64,000 bases of DNA from Halocafeteria seosinensis. Lineage: Eukaryota > Sar > Bigyra > Bicosoecida. The translations under genes and the position numbers were made by a program. The notes beneath the pieces were generated by a model. It had not been told where the DNA came from. It was given only the letters and a program-made list of their open reading frames with translations, and searched no databases. Position 1 is the first letter of the stretch; every line of letters begins with the position of its first letter. Location of the stretch: contig LVLI01000156.1 in the NCBI GenBank assembly GCA_001687465.1, positions 150,096 to 214,095 of the forward strand, written 5' to 3'. Shown here piece after piece: positions 23,381-32,912 of the stretch.

Positions 23381-24679
23381 CTATTTAGGTTTCTTTCGAG
23401 CCGGCTGTTTTCTACCAGAACTTGATTTCTTTTTCCCATCAGGAACTGATGCAGCGCTTGTAGACTGATCCCCGTTTTCACTGGTACTGCTTTTCGCCAA
23501 CCGAGCACTTCTTCGTCTTCCTTCCACTACGATCAATCCAGAAGAATCGTCCTTTTCTTCCTTCAGGAGATGTGCAGGGCGTTTGGTACTCTCATTGCAC
23601 TCAGCAGAGGGTTTCTCCTCGATCTCGTCCCGTTGGCGTTTTCGTCGTACACTCGGTGCAGCTTTCTTTGGTTTACTAATCTGTGCCACGGAGATGCTCG
23701 AGCCGTGTACAAGTATAGGAAACTCCCGAAATATGTAATCGGCATAATCGACGCTATCCGGGTATTTGTACTGTACTTGGTAAACCTTTCTGGACTCTGC
23801 TTGTTCGCTCTCTTGTGAATCCATCCTGTTGATTGGAAATACGTGTTGTACCTCGCCAGCCATTTCGGCATATGTCCGGCAAAGAGCTAGATGCACTGAA
23901 GCTGGCGTGTGGAAGAACACACTTCTATAGCTTCCGTTGTTGCCTGTATCATCCACAGCGTGATTAAGCTTTCGTTTAACACTACGGTATTCACTTTTGT
24001 CACTAAGCCACTGCTTTTTGCTGGTTACGCTGTAATTAGGCAAGCGCAAATCTTCCGCCTTTCTGAGAATATTCGTGGGAACTCTCGAAAGCTCTCCCTG
24101 GAAATAGGAGATTGCCCAATTCGCAGGCTCTACGGTCTCGAATTGGACGAATGCGAACCCTTTCACCTTTCCTGTTTGAGTGTATCTCGGTAAGTCTACA
24201 TAGTCGATGGAGCCGAAAATAGAGAATTGTTTCTGTAATACATCAACCGTCGCAGTTTCGGCGATGCGTTCCACATAGATCATCAACGGGGTAAATTTGG
24301 CGATATCAAACGTGTGGGGAAGCGGCGCCCTTCTAACGATAACATCCTGCTCTTCGCACAGAGTGAGTTTATCCGATGCGTCGGCGGAGGCTCTAACATA
24401 GTCGAGATCGCCATGAATACGCTCCTCCACTTTTTTTTGAGCTGCCACCAACCTCACGGGAAGCGCCCCATGGTGTTCACGAATCAAATTCCGGATAAAC
24501 TTGTTGCGCGCTAGGTGGGCATCAGAAAAGTAGGACTCGACAAGACTGATTATGTCCCGGGGAACGACAATCGTGCGTGGCTCTGAATGATCGATCCCGG
24601 GTTCATTTGAAGCATCGTGTGGATTGGGGGAATGGCGGGAGTCTTCCATTTTCTGTACATTGCCTACTACCCACTTCAC
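23381..24679 (-). CDS. La-related RNA-binding protein (La motif plus RRM, LARP7/La type)
   Basis: Single-exon protein of 422-432 aa, depending on whether the start is at 24649 (MEDSRHS) or 24679. A La motif covers about residues 40-100 (IISLVESYFSDAHLARNKFI, then HHGALPVRLV) and is followed by an RRM (LMIYVERI, then GKVKGFAFVQFET). That tandem is the signature of La and LARP7, which bind 3'-oligoU tails of Pol III or small nuclear RNAs. A second alpha/beta segment around residues 240-335 could be a degenerate RRM. The C-terminus is highly basic with nuclear-localisation-like KPKKA, RRKRQR and ARKKPK stretches. La versus LARP7 cannot be decided from sequence alone. It is unusual here in having no introns. 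Confidence 0.85.
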   Translation of the reverse strand: MKWVVGNVQKMEDSRHSPNPHDASNEPGIDHSEPRTIVVPRDIISLVESYFSDAHLARNKFIRNLIREHHGALPVRLVAAQKKVEERIHGDLDYVRASADASDKLTLCEEQDVIVRRAPLPHTFDIAKFTPLMIYVERIAETATVDVLQKQFSIFGSIDYVDLPRYTQTGKVKGFAFVQFETVEPANWAISYFQGELSRVPTNILRKAEDLRLPNYSVTSKKQWLSDKSEYRSVKRKLNHAVDDTGNNGSYRSVFFHTPASVHLALCRTYAEMAGEVQHVFPINRMDSQESEQAESRKVYQVQYKYPDSVDYADYIFREFPILVHGSSISVAQISKPKKAAPSVRRKRQRDEIEEKPSAECNESTKRPAHLLKEEKDDSSGLIVVEGRRRSARLAKSSTSENGDQSTSAASVPDGKKKSSSGRKQPARKKPK

Positions 24680-25248
24680 ACCCGGTATAAACTACATTTT
24701 TTTGGCGAAAATAATTGGTCTGCACCAGTTGCGCGGCATCAAACCTATCCACTGTCTATCCACTAGCAAACATCAGTGATTCTCGCAGGTAGCATGTTTG
24801 ATTGCTGCCTTAAGTATAAGGACTTAGGAATCTAAGTTAGGATCGAGCCAAAGGTTACATCATGGGCTAGGGTGGAAGCTGACCCCACTTCGACTCGTGC
24901 GCACGCGCTGTAGCGGTTGTAGACATCGTGAATCACTTTTTCAGTATACTTACGGACACACTTCTCTAAACTATCACCGAAATTGCCGCATTTCTTACCC
25001 ACGAAGAAATCGGGTAATTTAGAAGAGGGGGTTCGATAAAATTTAATGGACCGAAATTCGACGGAACTATTGTCCCAGAAGACAGAGTTTTGGTATAGTG
25101 ACAGTGGGTGATAACCTCTTTGGTAAATACCATCGCAAACACAAAACTGACAACACTTCCGTATATTGACAGGAAAAGGGCGATACAATGAGGTCCACGC
25201 CGTTTTGACTAATCATTGTCACCCGGAACTATGGTAAGAAAATTACAA
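24680..25248. other. intergenic region, doubtful 118-codon open frame
   Basis: Between the LARP start and the thiolase stop. A minus-strand open frame (25188-24832, 118 codons, Cys- and Tyr-rich) has no motif I recognise and may be thiolase 3' UTR. Otherwise nothing is seen; the LARP promoter should be near 24680-24780. Confidence 0.35.
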
Positions 25249-26700
25249 TTACAGGTGTTCAAACACAGCTGCTGCGCCCATTCCCGTTCCTATACACATA
25301 GAGACTATACCATAACGAGCACCGACTCGCGACATATGGTGCAGAAGAGTCGCCACCATTCTTGCTCCCGTACAACCTAGCGGGTGGCCCAACGCGATCG
25401 CCCCACCCAAAGGATTCACTTTATCCTCAGGGATTCCAAGTGTGTCAATACAATACGTGGCCTGCAAGCATTTGCCTACTCTAACAATGAATTACCGCTG
25501 TTCACGTTGCCCAACCACTGCTTACCTGGCTGGCAAAAGCTTCATTTAACTCTACAATATCCACATCACCCAGAGTGATACCGGCTTTAGCCACAGCCTC
25601 TGGGATGGCGAAAGCCGGCCCTATCCCCATAAGATCAGGAGATACTCCCGTTACTGCAAAGCTTTTAATACTCCCTGAAAATAGGCCAGTAATAAGACGT
25701 TCAAGATGTATTCATATCCTAATTTTATTCGAAATCCACATACCCATTACGTTTAACCCCAATTCCATCGCTAATTTTCTTGTCATAAGAATGGCCGCGG
25801 CGGCGCCATCCGAAACTTGCGAAGAGTTTCCTGCAGTCGTCGACCCCTCGGCAGAGAATGCGGGTTTTAACTTTGCTAGCTTTTCGGCACTTGTATCGTT
25901 GCGAATTCCATCATCCAAATCTATCCACCGTTCTTCATTATCAAAACTGACTCGCACAGGAACAATTTCGTCAGTGAAAGCTCCTCGAGACTGTGCTGAG
26001 CTGGCACGAGCATGGCTCCTGGCGGCAAAGGTATCCTGTTTGGATCGTGTAATTCCAAATTTCTCGGCAACGTTTTCCGAGGTGATTCCCATGGGAAGTA
26101 TGCAATCGGATGCATGTTTGTTTTCGCGAATGATGTCCCAATCCACCGTCGGTGTGTTAGACGGATCACTCATGCTGCCAAACACAGAAGAGGTAACATT
26201 GTGTAAAGTAAAAGTGATACCACAACCTGTATCATAGCATACCTATTCTGAGACATGCTTTCCACTCCGCATCCGATTCCGATGTCGTACGCTCCCATGC
26301 GGATACCGCCTGCAATGTTCATGATAGCCTGCAGACCGGAAGCGCATTGTCTGTTGGTGGAGCTCAGTGGTATCGTATAGGGGAGACCCAAGCTGAGCTG
26401 GGCCATACGGGCCATAATGGCGCCTCCTCCGGGCTGAAGTACGTTCCCTACGCAGATATCCCCTATCCTTTCCGGGGGAATCTCAGTTTCGTCGAGCACG
26501 CCTTGTAATACAGCGCGTAGCAGTACATCCGGCGTAGTATCCTTGAAGCCTCCACGTTTGGCCTTACATATGGAAGTCCTTCGAGCAGCTACAATCACTA
26601 TATCATCGTCTTTGGCCTGGGAATTCGACGATGAACTTCCCGTACCTCCTCCTCCCATCTGTCGCTGCAGGGTGTTCAATCTACGCTGCGACGACGACAT
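25249..26700 (-). CDS. 3-ketoacyl-CoA thiolase, peroxisomal type
   Basis: Predicted acetyl-CoA C-acyltransferase, the last step of fatty-acid beta-oxidation. Four exons (26700-26243, 26174-25744, 25674-25526, 25461-25249) give 416 aa, the usual thiolase length. Catalytic residues are all visible: nucleophile Cys119 in [19 protein letters not shown], His in [16 protein letters not shown], and the second Cys in CIGTGMGAA. Near the N-terminus R7-L8-(5)-Q14-M15 resembles a PTS2 peroxisomal signal, R-[LVI]-x5-[HQ]-[LA], with Met in the last position. This suggests peroxisomal import through PEX7. The C-terminus (FEHL) is not a PTS1. Exon junctions agree in phase and fall within conserved blocks. 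Together with the nearby PhyH-like gene it fits peroxisomal lipid degradation, though the two are not adjacent. Confidence 0.95.
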
Positions 26701-27000
26701 TTTATGCTCTTAAGGTGGAAGGTCCCAGAGTGCAATAGTCACCGTGCATACGTCAATTCGAATCGAGAGAAGGGGTTTGTACAGTGCTGTGCAATACAAA
26801 ACTGTATGGACACTTCACAAAACAAGCTGTGAAGCGGAGGGCATTGCCAACGTCCCCAAGACTTGGAGGTCCAAGTTACCGGAACTATGGACTCGTTGGA
26901 CACAAACACATGCAGGTATATTTTTGAATAGTCAGAAAACAAAAAATTATCACTTTTCAACAAATAAATGCAGCAGGTGGGACACCCGGCCAGCGCTCAA
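26701..27000. other. short intergenic region upstream of thiolase
   Basis: 300 bases without a supported gene. It should hold the thiolase promoter and the 3' UTR of the neighbouring minus-strand gene. Confidence 0.35.
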
Positions 27001-29189
27001 CTAGTGGTGGAGCGACGATGCCGAATCAGTACTCCGGAAGGAAACTTTGCCAACAGACGTCCTCGAAATGGGGCGCTTATCAGTTGCGAGTCCAGATTCC
27101 GACGCTGGAGTACCTCTACCACTTTCTCGGGAAGAAAGAGTCCTCTCAGTAGAGTGTGGAGGAAAAACTCGACCAGATGCTCCGGAAACCGCGGAACTTG
27201 GCCTGTTGGTATAGTTGCCAACAGAAAATGCAGACTGAGGGCGACTAGAAGTATGCGTTACTGATTTTGAAGAGGGAGGTTGTATGGCACTTGATACACT
27301 TTCTGGCCTCATGCCAATCGAAGCAGCAGATTGCGGCCTCTCCGAAGACTGCGACGCCATACAGAACCGGTGTGTTGGTCTCGCTGACGAGCAGCGAGAC
27401 TTTTTGGCGCTTTCTTGCAGGGTTCTCTGTAACGGTGATGGCATCTCTGGTCCCGTGGTCCGCTGAGTGCGTGGAATATTGAGTTTGAAGACCTGATAAT
27501 CTGTTTGCGACAGTCTCCTTGATACCGCGCGTTTTTCTATGGGGTCTTCCAGTTCAGGCGAGTCTTTCTGTTTGCTAGATGAATCAACAGAGGTCCTTCC
27601 ACCGGGGCAAGATGAGGGTTGTCCATGAGCTAGTCCATTTTCATCCTTATTCAAACTCTTACGCGGTCGAGGCTCTGTTACTTTCTGTCTGTCCATTGGT
27701 AATCGCTTTATAGCGTCGTTCATCTTCCTGTCTTGGTGAGGGTCTAGGAATCCATTTTCGAAATAATAATCAAACGGGGTATCGTCTGTCAGACTAGTCG
27801 TTTCTAGAGTCTTCTTGAAATTCGTTCTCCAGAGCGATTCATCCTCATTCACGGCACCTCCTCCTCGCTGACTTCTGCTGGAGAAGGAGACAACTGAACG
27901 GCGAGTATCTTGCCAGTTGTAGGACTCATCATCTTTCCTCCGTGTACGGAATGCAATACCTCTGTGGTTGGCAGAATGCCCTGGATAATGGGTTTCTTCG
28001 GAAAATATCGTTCTAGAAGACTTTCCTAATGTGGTTCCTGCTCGGTAATCATCCTTGGTACTGTTCTCGGTCTTTGCTCGCGCTGTTTCTGTCGCTTTCG
28101 GGTTATTGTTTCCAGACCTGGGTTCTGAAGGTACGGGAACCCCGGCCAGAGTTTCGCTGGATTTTGCTTTCCTTACCTGAGCATTGTTCCCATGCTTTGA
28201 CTCCGCGGCTTGTTTTCCGACACTCTCACTAGAGGTTGAAACCCGCAGACCATCCGTAGTGCCTTTTTCCTTCGACTCAGAGGGACCTGAAGAGCTAGGT
28301 CTAATGACTCCAAAGGACTCCAAGTAGCCAGTCAATTCTTTCATGGACAATGATTTACCCCGAACGCGGTATGGGATAGATTCGCTCCAAAATGAAGGTT
28401 CCAACAGACATGCAATGTTATTGATAAACGCGATTCCATCGTAATCCAGTTTCCCGACCTCCCGCATGTATTCTGTGGCAGCACGAATGATATCAGTATT
28501 GGAAATTGCGTCAATGTTGATCCCCTGCTGTTTTATAATTCTAATGATTTTATTCAAGTCTTTCTGCTTCTTTTGAAAAACAAAGGAAGTCGATAAAGCG
28601 GTGGAGGGGCGCTGCCCTTGTTGGATCAACTCCACTGGGGACCGGTTGCCTGTTCGCGACGCAAATTTCCTTTTCTGCTGTGTTCTTAAAGCTCGTCGAG
28701 CAAACGCATCATCCATGGATTGTTTGTCTCTTTCAATATTAGCGCCTCTTTTCAACAACTGACTTTGCTTTCCCAAGTTACTTCGATTGAATTCTTTGGA
28801 CGTGAGAGAGGTTACAGTTGGAAGTAGGGCCGGCGACTCCCACAGATCCCTCTGCTCCTTCTGTTTCTGCTTCAGTCTTGACCTAAGTTGTCCATTCCAG
28901 CGAAGATAGCTGAGCGATTGCCCATATATCTTCTCCATGGTCCTATCATCTTGGAATTGAGCTGCGGAGATGTGAAAGTACCAGAAGCCGCTCGCGACGA
29001 AATTTTAGAGCAATACTCACATTTAATTTTGTGAGCACGCCTCTCATTCTCTCGAGCTATTGCAATCTTTTTTTGCCGCTTCTTTGCTAAGTCTGGAGGA
29101 AAGTGAAATAATGGCAGTTTAACGTAATCGGATCTTGCCCTCCGACAGGACGGACATCGTCGCCAATGCTACATACCGAAGCTATTCAT
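27001..29189 (-). CDS. hypothetical basic protein with Ser/Arg/Pro-rich C-terminus, about 681 aa
   Basis: I do not recognise the family. A 13-nt first coding exon (29189-29177), a 72-nt exon (29092-29021) and a long exon (28961-27001) join in phase 1 at both junctions. The N-terminal 90 residues are strongly basic and helical (LAKKRQKKIAIARENERRAHKIK, and KQKQKEQRDLW), which suggests a coiled coil. A globular helical segment lies near residues 150-230 (LNKIIRIIKQQGINID, LESFGVIRPS). The last 170 residues carry loosely repeated SRPQSA / RPSSAVS-like motifs, a feature I have seen in microtubule- or basal-body-associated proteins, but this is weak evidence. The very small first exon makes the start moderately certain. 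The gene diverges from the SH2-like gene across 474 bases. Confidence 0.6.
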
Positions 29190-29663
29190 TGCCTCCGCTA
29201 TCTCCGCATAACCATTACAGCCTCAAACAGTGGTCAGAGTATCCGTCGGAATCTTCCGCGCCACGTACTAGCCCTGTTGAGGAAATAATGAGCACCGACC
29301 GGTAAACCGAGCTCGCACAACCAGTCGCAGGCGGCACGTCCCTTGGGCGAAGGGGCGTGTAGTATCCCCCGTCTGCCACTAAAGATGGGCCCTGTGTGCA
29401 ATTAAGCGATAGGGGAACAACATATGGAGTCTTGCTGGGCACTCCACTTTTACATCCGACATCCCATCCCGACACTAGATGAAGGAATGTTTTGGATTCG
29501 TTGAAAGTAGACGGAAAGATTGTTGTCTCCTACCTGAGGTGGAACCGTAAAAAACCTTGCCCGCGTCTGTACCCTAATACATGCATAGGGGAGGTTGTTG
29601 TCTCGAGTGCAGATAGACTCTGTGTGTTCCTGTGTGATCGATTGGACGTTGGAGCGATAAACG
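29190..29663. promoter_or_regulatory. divergent intergenic region
   Basis: 474 bases between two divergently transcribed genes (unknown basic protein and SH2-like membrane protein). I see no distinct element. Small open frames here are not supported. Confidence 0.3.
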
Positions 29664-31160
29664 ATGCGGTACAATTTTCGTCCGGATATTACGACCCAAC
29701 AGGGAGCTGAGGAATGCTTGAAGAACCAGCCCACTGGAACTTACTGTACATGGAAGGCCTCCCCTTTCGCGTTAGGTCTGAGCTACGTCTCGCTGAATGA
29801 CCAGAAGCCTGTTCACGTTCCTCTGGTGAACCGCAAAGGATATGTCTGCTCATACAACAACATGCAAGATGTGCATGTGGGTGTGAAGGAGTTCCTACGA
29901 AGCCGACAATACTTAAACAGTGAATGCGTACTACCTGGGACCACAGAAGAAGCTGATGTCATTCGAGCAGTCGAACACGAGGCGAAGGAGTTGCGAAGCA
30001 ACGAAAGATCATACTCAACTGGATCGAACAGTAAGTTGCTTCGTCCATGTGTCAGACGAGGTATTGGGTATTGTGAGATGTGTGCATGGTGTTGATTCCC
30101 AGGTCAAACGGAAGCGGCGGCTTATGAAAATGCTGACGGGAGTGTGTGGGGAGGAACTCCATCCACTGTGGATGTAGACGAGTTGCTTGCGGAACGAGAG
30201 GAGGCAAACATTGTGCCAACCAGTCCTTTCCGAAGTGCTATTGCGCTGGTCCTCTCACTGGTACTCTCTGCCCTTGTGGTGGTTTCGGTACCTATGCTAA
30301 TTCAGAAATCTCTTGAAATACGAAAACGAGAATCAGAATTCACAGATCTCTCAACAGACATTCAGTCGCAGGTGGTGGATTCTTTACGAAGCCATCAGTA
30401 TACCGGGGGAGATTGCGAGACAGAAATGTACCAATGGATAGAGGGTGTGATATCACATGTCCACTCCTTTCAGGAATTAGCAGACAGTATAGGTTTAGCT
30501 GATTTAGCAACACAATTAGCCCTCTGTTTTACGGGTATCTGGATACTGATCCCGGCTATGTTATTGGTAGGGTGCCCTTCTGCTAAAGAACCTACAGGTG
30601 AAGGACGACGAAGATTACACAAGGTGTCTAGGGTGTTGTGGATGGTAGTTTTCTGGATCAGCTTATTCTCAGGCGTAACAGTCGGATATTACTTATTTAA
30701 GATTCTCTGGAGACCTTCTCTTGCTATACAGGCTTTCCTGGATGTTGTGGGCAGAAACGTCATGGACCGAGTGGAAACTAGTGATGTTTGCCATGAAGAA
30801 ATGTATAAGTATGCTCAAACACTCTTTGAAAAGCCAGCATTCATCTCGTTGGACTGCATCTATACGAATTGGATAATTTTCCTGCGGCACATGTCCGCCT
30901 TTGAAGGATGGTTTCTAGTTCCAGAAGACACGTATCTTTTCGCGCAGCATCAGAAATACATTGGACCTTCCTGTACGGTGGTGCCATTGCCGGATACGTT
31001 AATGTCAACCGCGCTAGTGGGCTTGTTTGGAATGCTTGGTTGCACTCTAGGGACGTTTTTTGTGGTTCGCGTACTCACTGACCTCTCTTCAGGTTGCAAA
31101 CTCATGTACGCGAAAATCAAACCAGCTGCTTCTTCACAGCAAAAAGAAAAGGTTTTATGA
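29664..31160 (+). CDS. four-TM membrane protein with N-terminal SH2-like domain
   Basis: Two exons (29664-30030, 30103-31160) give 474 aa. Residues 2-85 follow the SH2 pattern: an I-T-x-x-x-x-A-E-E-C-L helix, PTGTYCTWKASP where SH2 domains have GxFLVRxS, GLSYVSLND, a KPVHVPLVN...GYV strand, and a C-terminal helix VGVKEFLRSRQYL. The conserved phosphotyrosine-binding Arg is replaced by Trp. A linker leads to four hydrophobic segments near residues 180-200 (AIALVLSLVLSALVVV), 265-290, 305-330 and 430-455, separated by a Cys-containing loop between TM1 and TM2 and a larger one between TM3 and TM4. This arrangement suggests loops outside the cytosol, with the SH2-like domain cytosolic. I know no named family with this combination. 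The SH2 call is by pattern only; a chance beta-fold similarity is the alternative. Confidence 0.6.
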
Positions 31161-31749
31161 TCAGTGCTGCGCATCTGGATTCTCGGATGCTGTTGTTCCC
31201 ACCAAATATGGCGACGGAAAATGTAGGGTCCCACAATGATCTGCAGCGTTTTGTTGACTTATGGAGGCACTATGAAAACCTTCCACAGCGGGAAGTTTCA
31301 GCTAATTTTTGGAGCTGGTAGACTATTAAGGCTACTGGACATCATGTTTTAGTAACAGTTATACCGGGGCCACTAGTTGCCTACCAGTGAATGAACACTG
31401 CTATCGTGACTAGCAACTTCCATAGTGTGAGTGATGATTTCACTGTAACGCGCTGCCGTACAACTACCATGTATTATAAATTGAATCCACTTACAGTTGT
31501 ACAAGTTGTTTTGTACCACTGACAGTACAGTACTGTCCGAGTTACGGACCATATGAACAAGGCAAACATTTCGTCTACTTTGGAAGGGACATGCACACTT
31601 CTGTTCGGAACAAGTGGTTTATGCGTGATTATTAGGGTGCTGTTTCACGTAATTTCAGTTTGGGTAGCAAGAGAGCTTCTTGCCTTGTGTTGTTGTCTGT
31701 CTGCGCTTTCAGTAGAGAAGACAGTACGTGATTATCGAGCTATAGAATC
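31161..31749. other. intergenic region, no gene seen
   Basis: 589 bases between two plus-strand genes. A short open frame at 31553 (66 codons, hydrophobic) has no motif and lies directly upstream of the phosphoglycerate mutase start, so it is probably 5' UTR or promoter sequence. Confidence 0.4.
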
Positions 31750-32863
31750 ATGACCTTGGGGGTGGTATCTTTGACACGAAGGGCTCTGGCTCAAAGAACA
31801 GCGCTTTCTGCTTCTTTTGCACGTGCTCCTACTGCCAGATTAGGCCTCTTTGCACCTCTCACTCGTGCAGCAATGTCGTCTGAGGCCTCCACTGCTGCGC
31901 ACAAAGTTGTACTCATCCGCCACGGAGAGAGCCAATGGAACAAGGAGAACAAATTCACGGGTTGGACAGGTAAATACGAAGCTTTATGACGGTGTATCAT
32001 GGTCAATAGAAGGTATTCACTGTTCCCGACACTTTCTTTGTCCTTGTGCAGATGTGCCCCTCAATGAAACTGGACGCCAGGAAGCTCATGAAGCTGCCAA
32101 ACAGCTCTCCAAAGCTGGGTTCACATTCGATGTCTGCTTTACTTCTGTCCTGAAACGAGCTATTTCCACCCTATGGTACGTTGTCCATATCTATTCAACA
32201 TAAACATTGGTATATTCAAACGATACGATTGACATGTACCATTTTTCAGGATTGTGTTGGAAGATATGGATCTGCAATGGCTCCCTGTCCACAACAACTG
32301 GAGACTCAACGAACGCCACTATGGTGCATTGCAAGGGCTTAATAAAACGGAAACCGCGGAAAAGCACGGAGAAGATCAAGTTAAGGTCTGGCGGAGATCT
32401 TACAGTACCCCGCCGCCTGCACTCACCGAGGATGATGAGAGGTTCCCCGGGCATGATCGCCGCTACGCAGGTAAGATCGGCCGTACATATTCGATTGTTC
32501 TGCTTTAGTTCGAATCAACAACTGTCGCTTCCAGATGTACCGACTGAAGAGCTTCCAACCACTGAGTCTCTAGAACTTACTGTTAAGCGGTTTCTTCCTG
32601 CATGGCACAATGAGATTGCCCCAACAATCAAGAGCGGCAAGCGTGTTCTCGTTGCAGCCCATGGAAACTCCCTCAGGGCTTTGGTCAAATATTTAGATAA
32701 CATATCCGAAGAGGAAATTGTAGGATTGAACATTCCGACTGGTATTCCCTTAGTGTACGAGCTGGATAAAGATCTGAAGCCCATCAAGAGCTACTACCTC
32801 GGCGACCAAGAGGAGATTGCTAAACGCACGGCGGCGGTTGCGTCACAAGCAAGCAAGAAGTAG
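31750..32863 (+). CDS. cofactor-dependent phosphoglycerate mutase (dPGM), organelle-targeted form
   Basis: Predicted 2,3-bisphosphoglycerate-dependent phosphoglycerate mutase of glycolysis and gluconeogenesis. Four exons (31750-31969, 32052-32175, 32250-32470, 32535-32863) give 297 aa. The phospho-histidine is His58 in [22 protein letters not shown], then [11 protein letters not shown] and [16 protein letters not shown] (second catalytic His) are all intact. [15 protein letters not shown] is typical of the bacterial/plastid GpmA type. Residues 1-41 are Arg/Ser/Ala-rich and lack acids, like a mitochondrial or plastid presequence. A second Met at residue 42 (MSSEAS) would give a cytosolic-size enzyme, so dual localisation by start choice is possible. 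Mitochondrial late glycolysis is known in stramenopiles, which makes the presequence notable. Confidence 0.93.
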
Positions 32864-32912
32864 AAACGCAGTGTGGCGTTCTTCCTCTTTAGAATATATT
32901 ATTCCTTCTTCA

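Noticed and set aside
24832-25188. 118-codon minus-strand open frame downstream of thiolase
   Set aside because: No motif and no splice link; likely 3' UTR.
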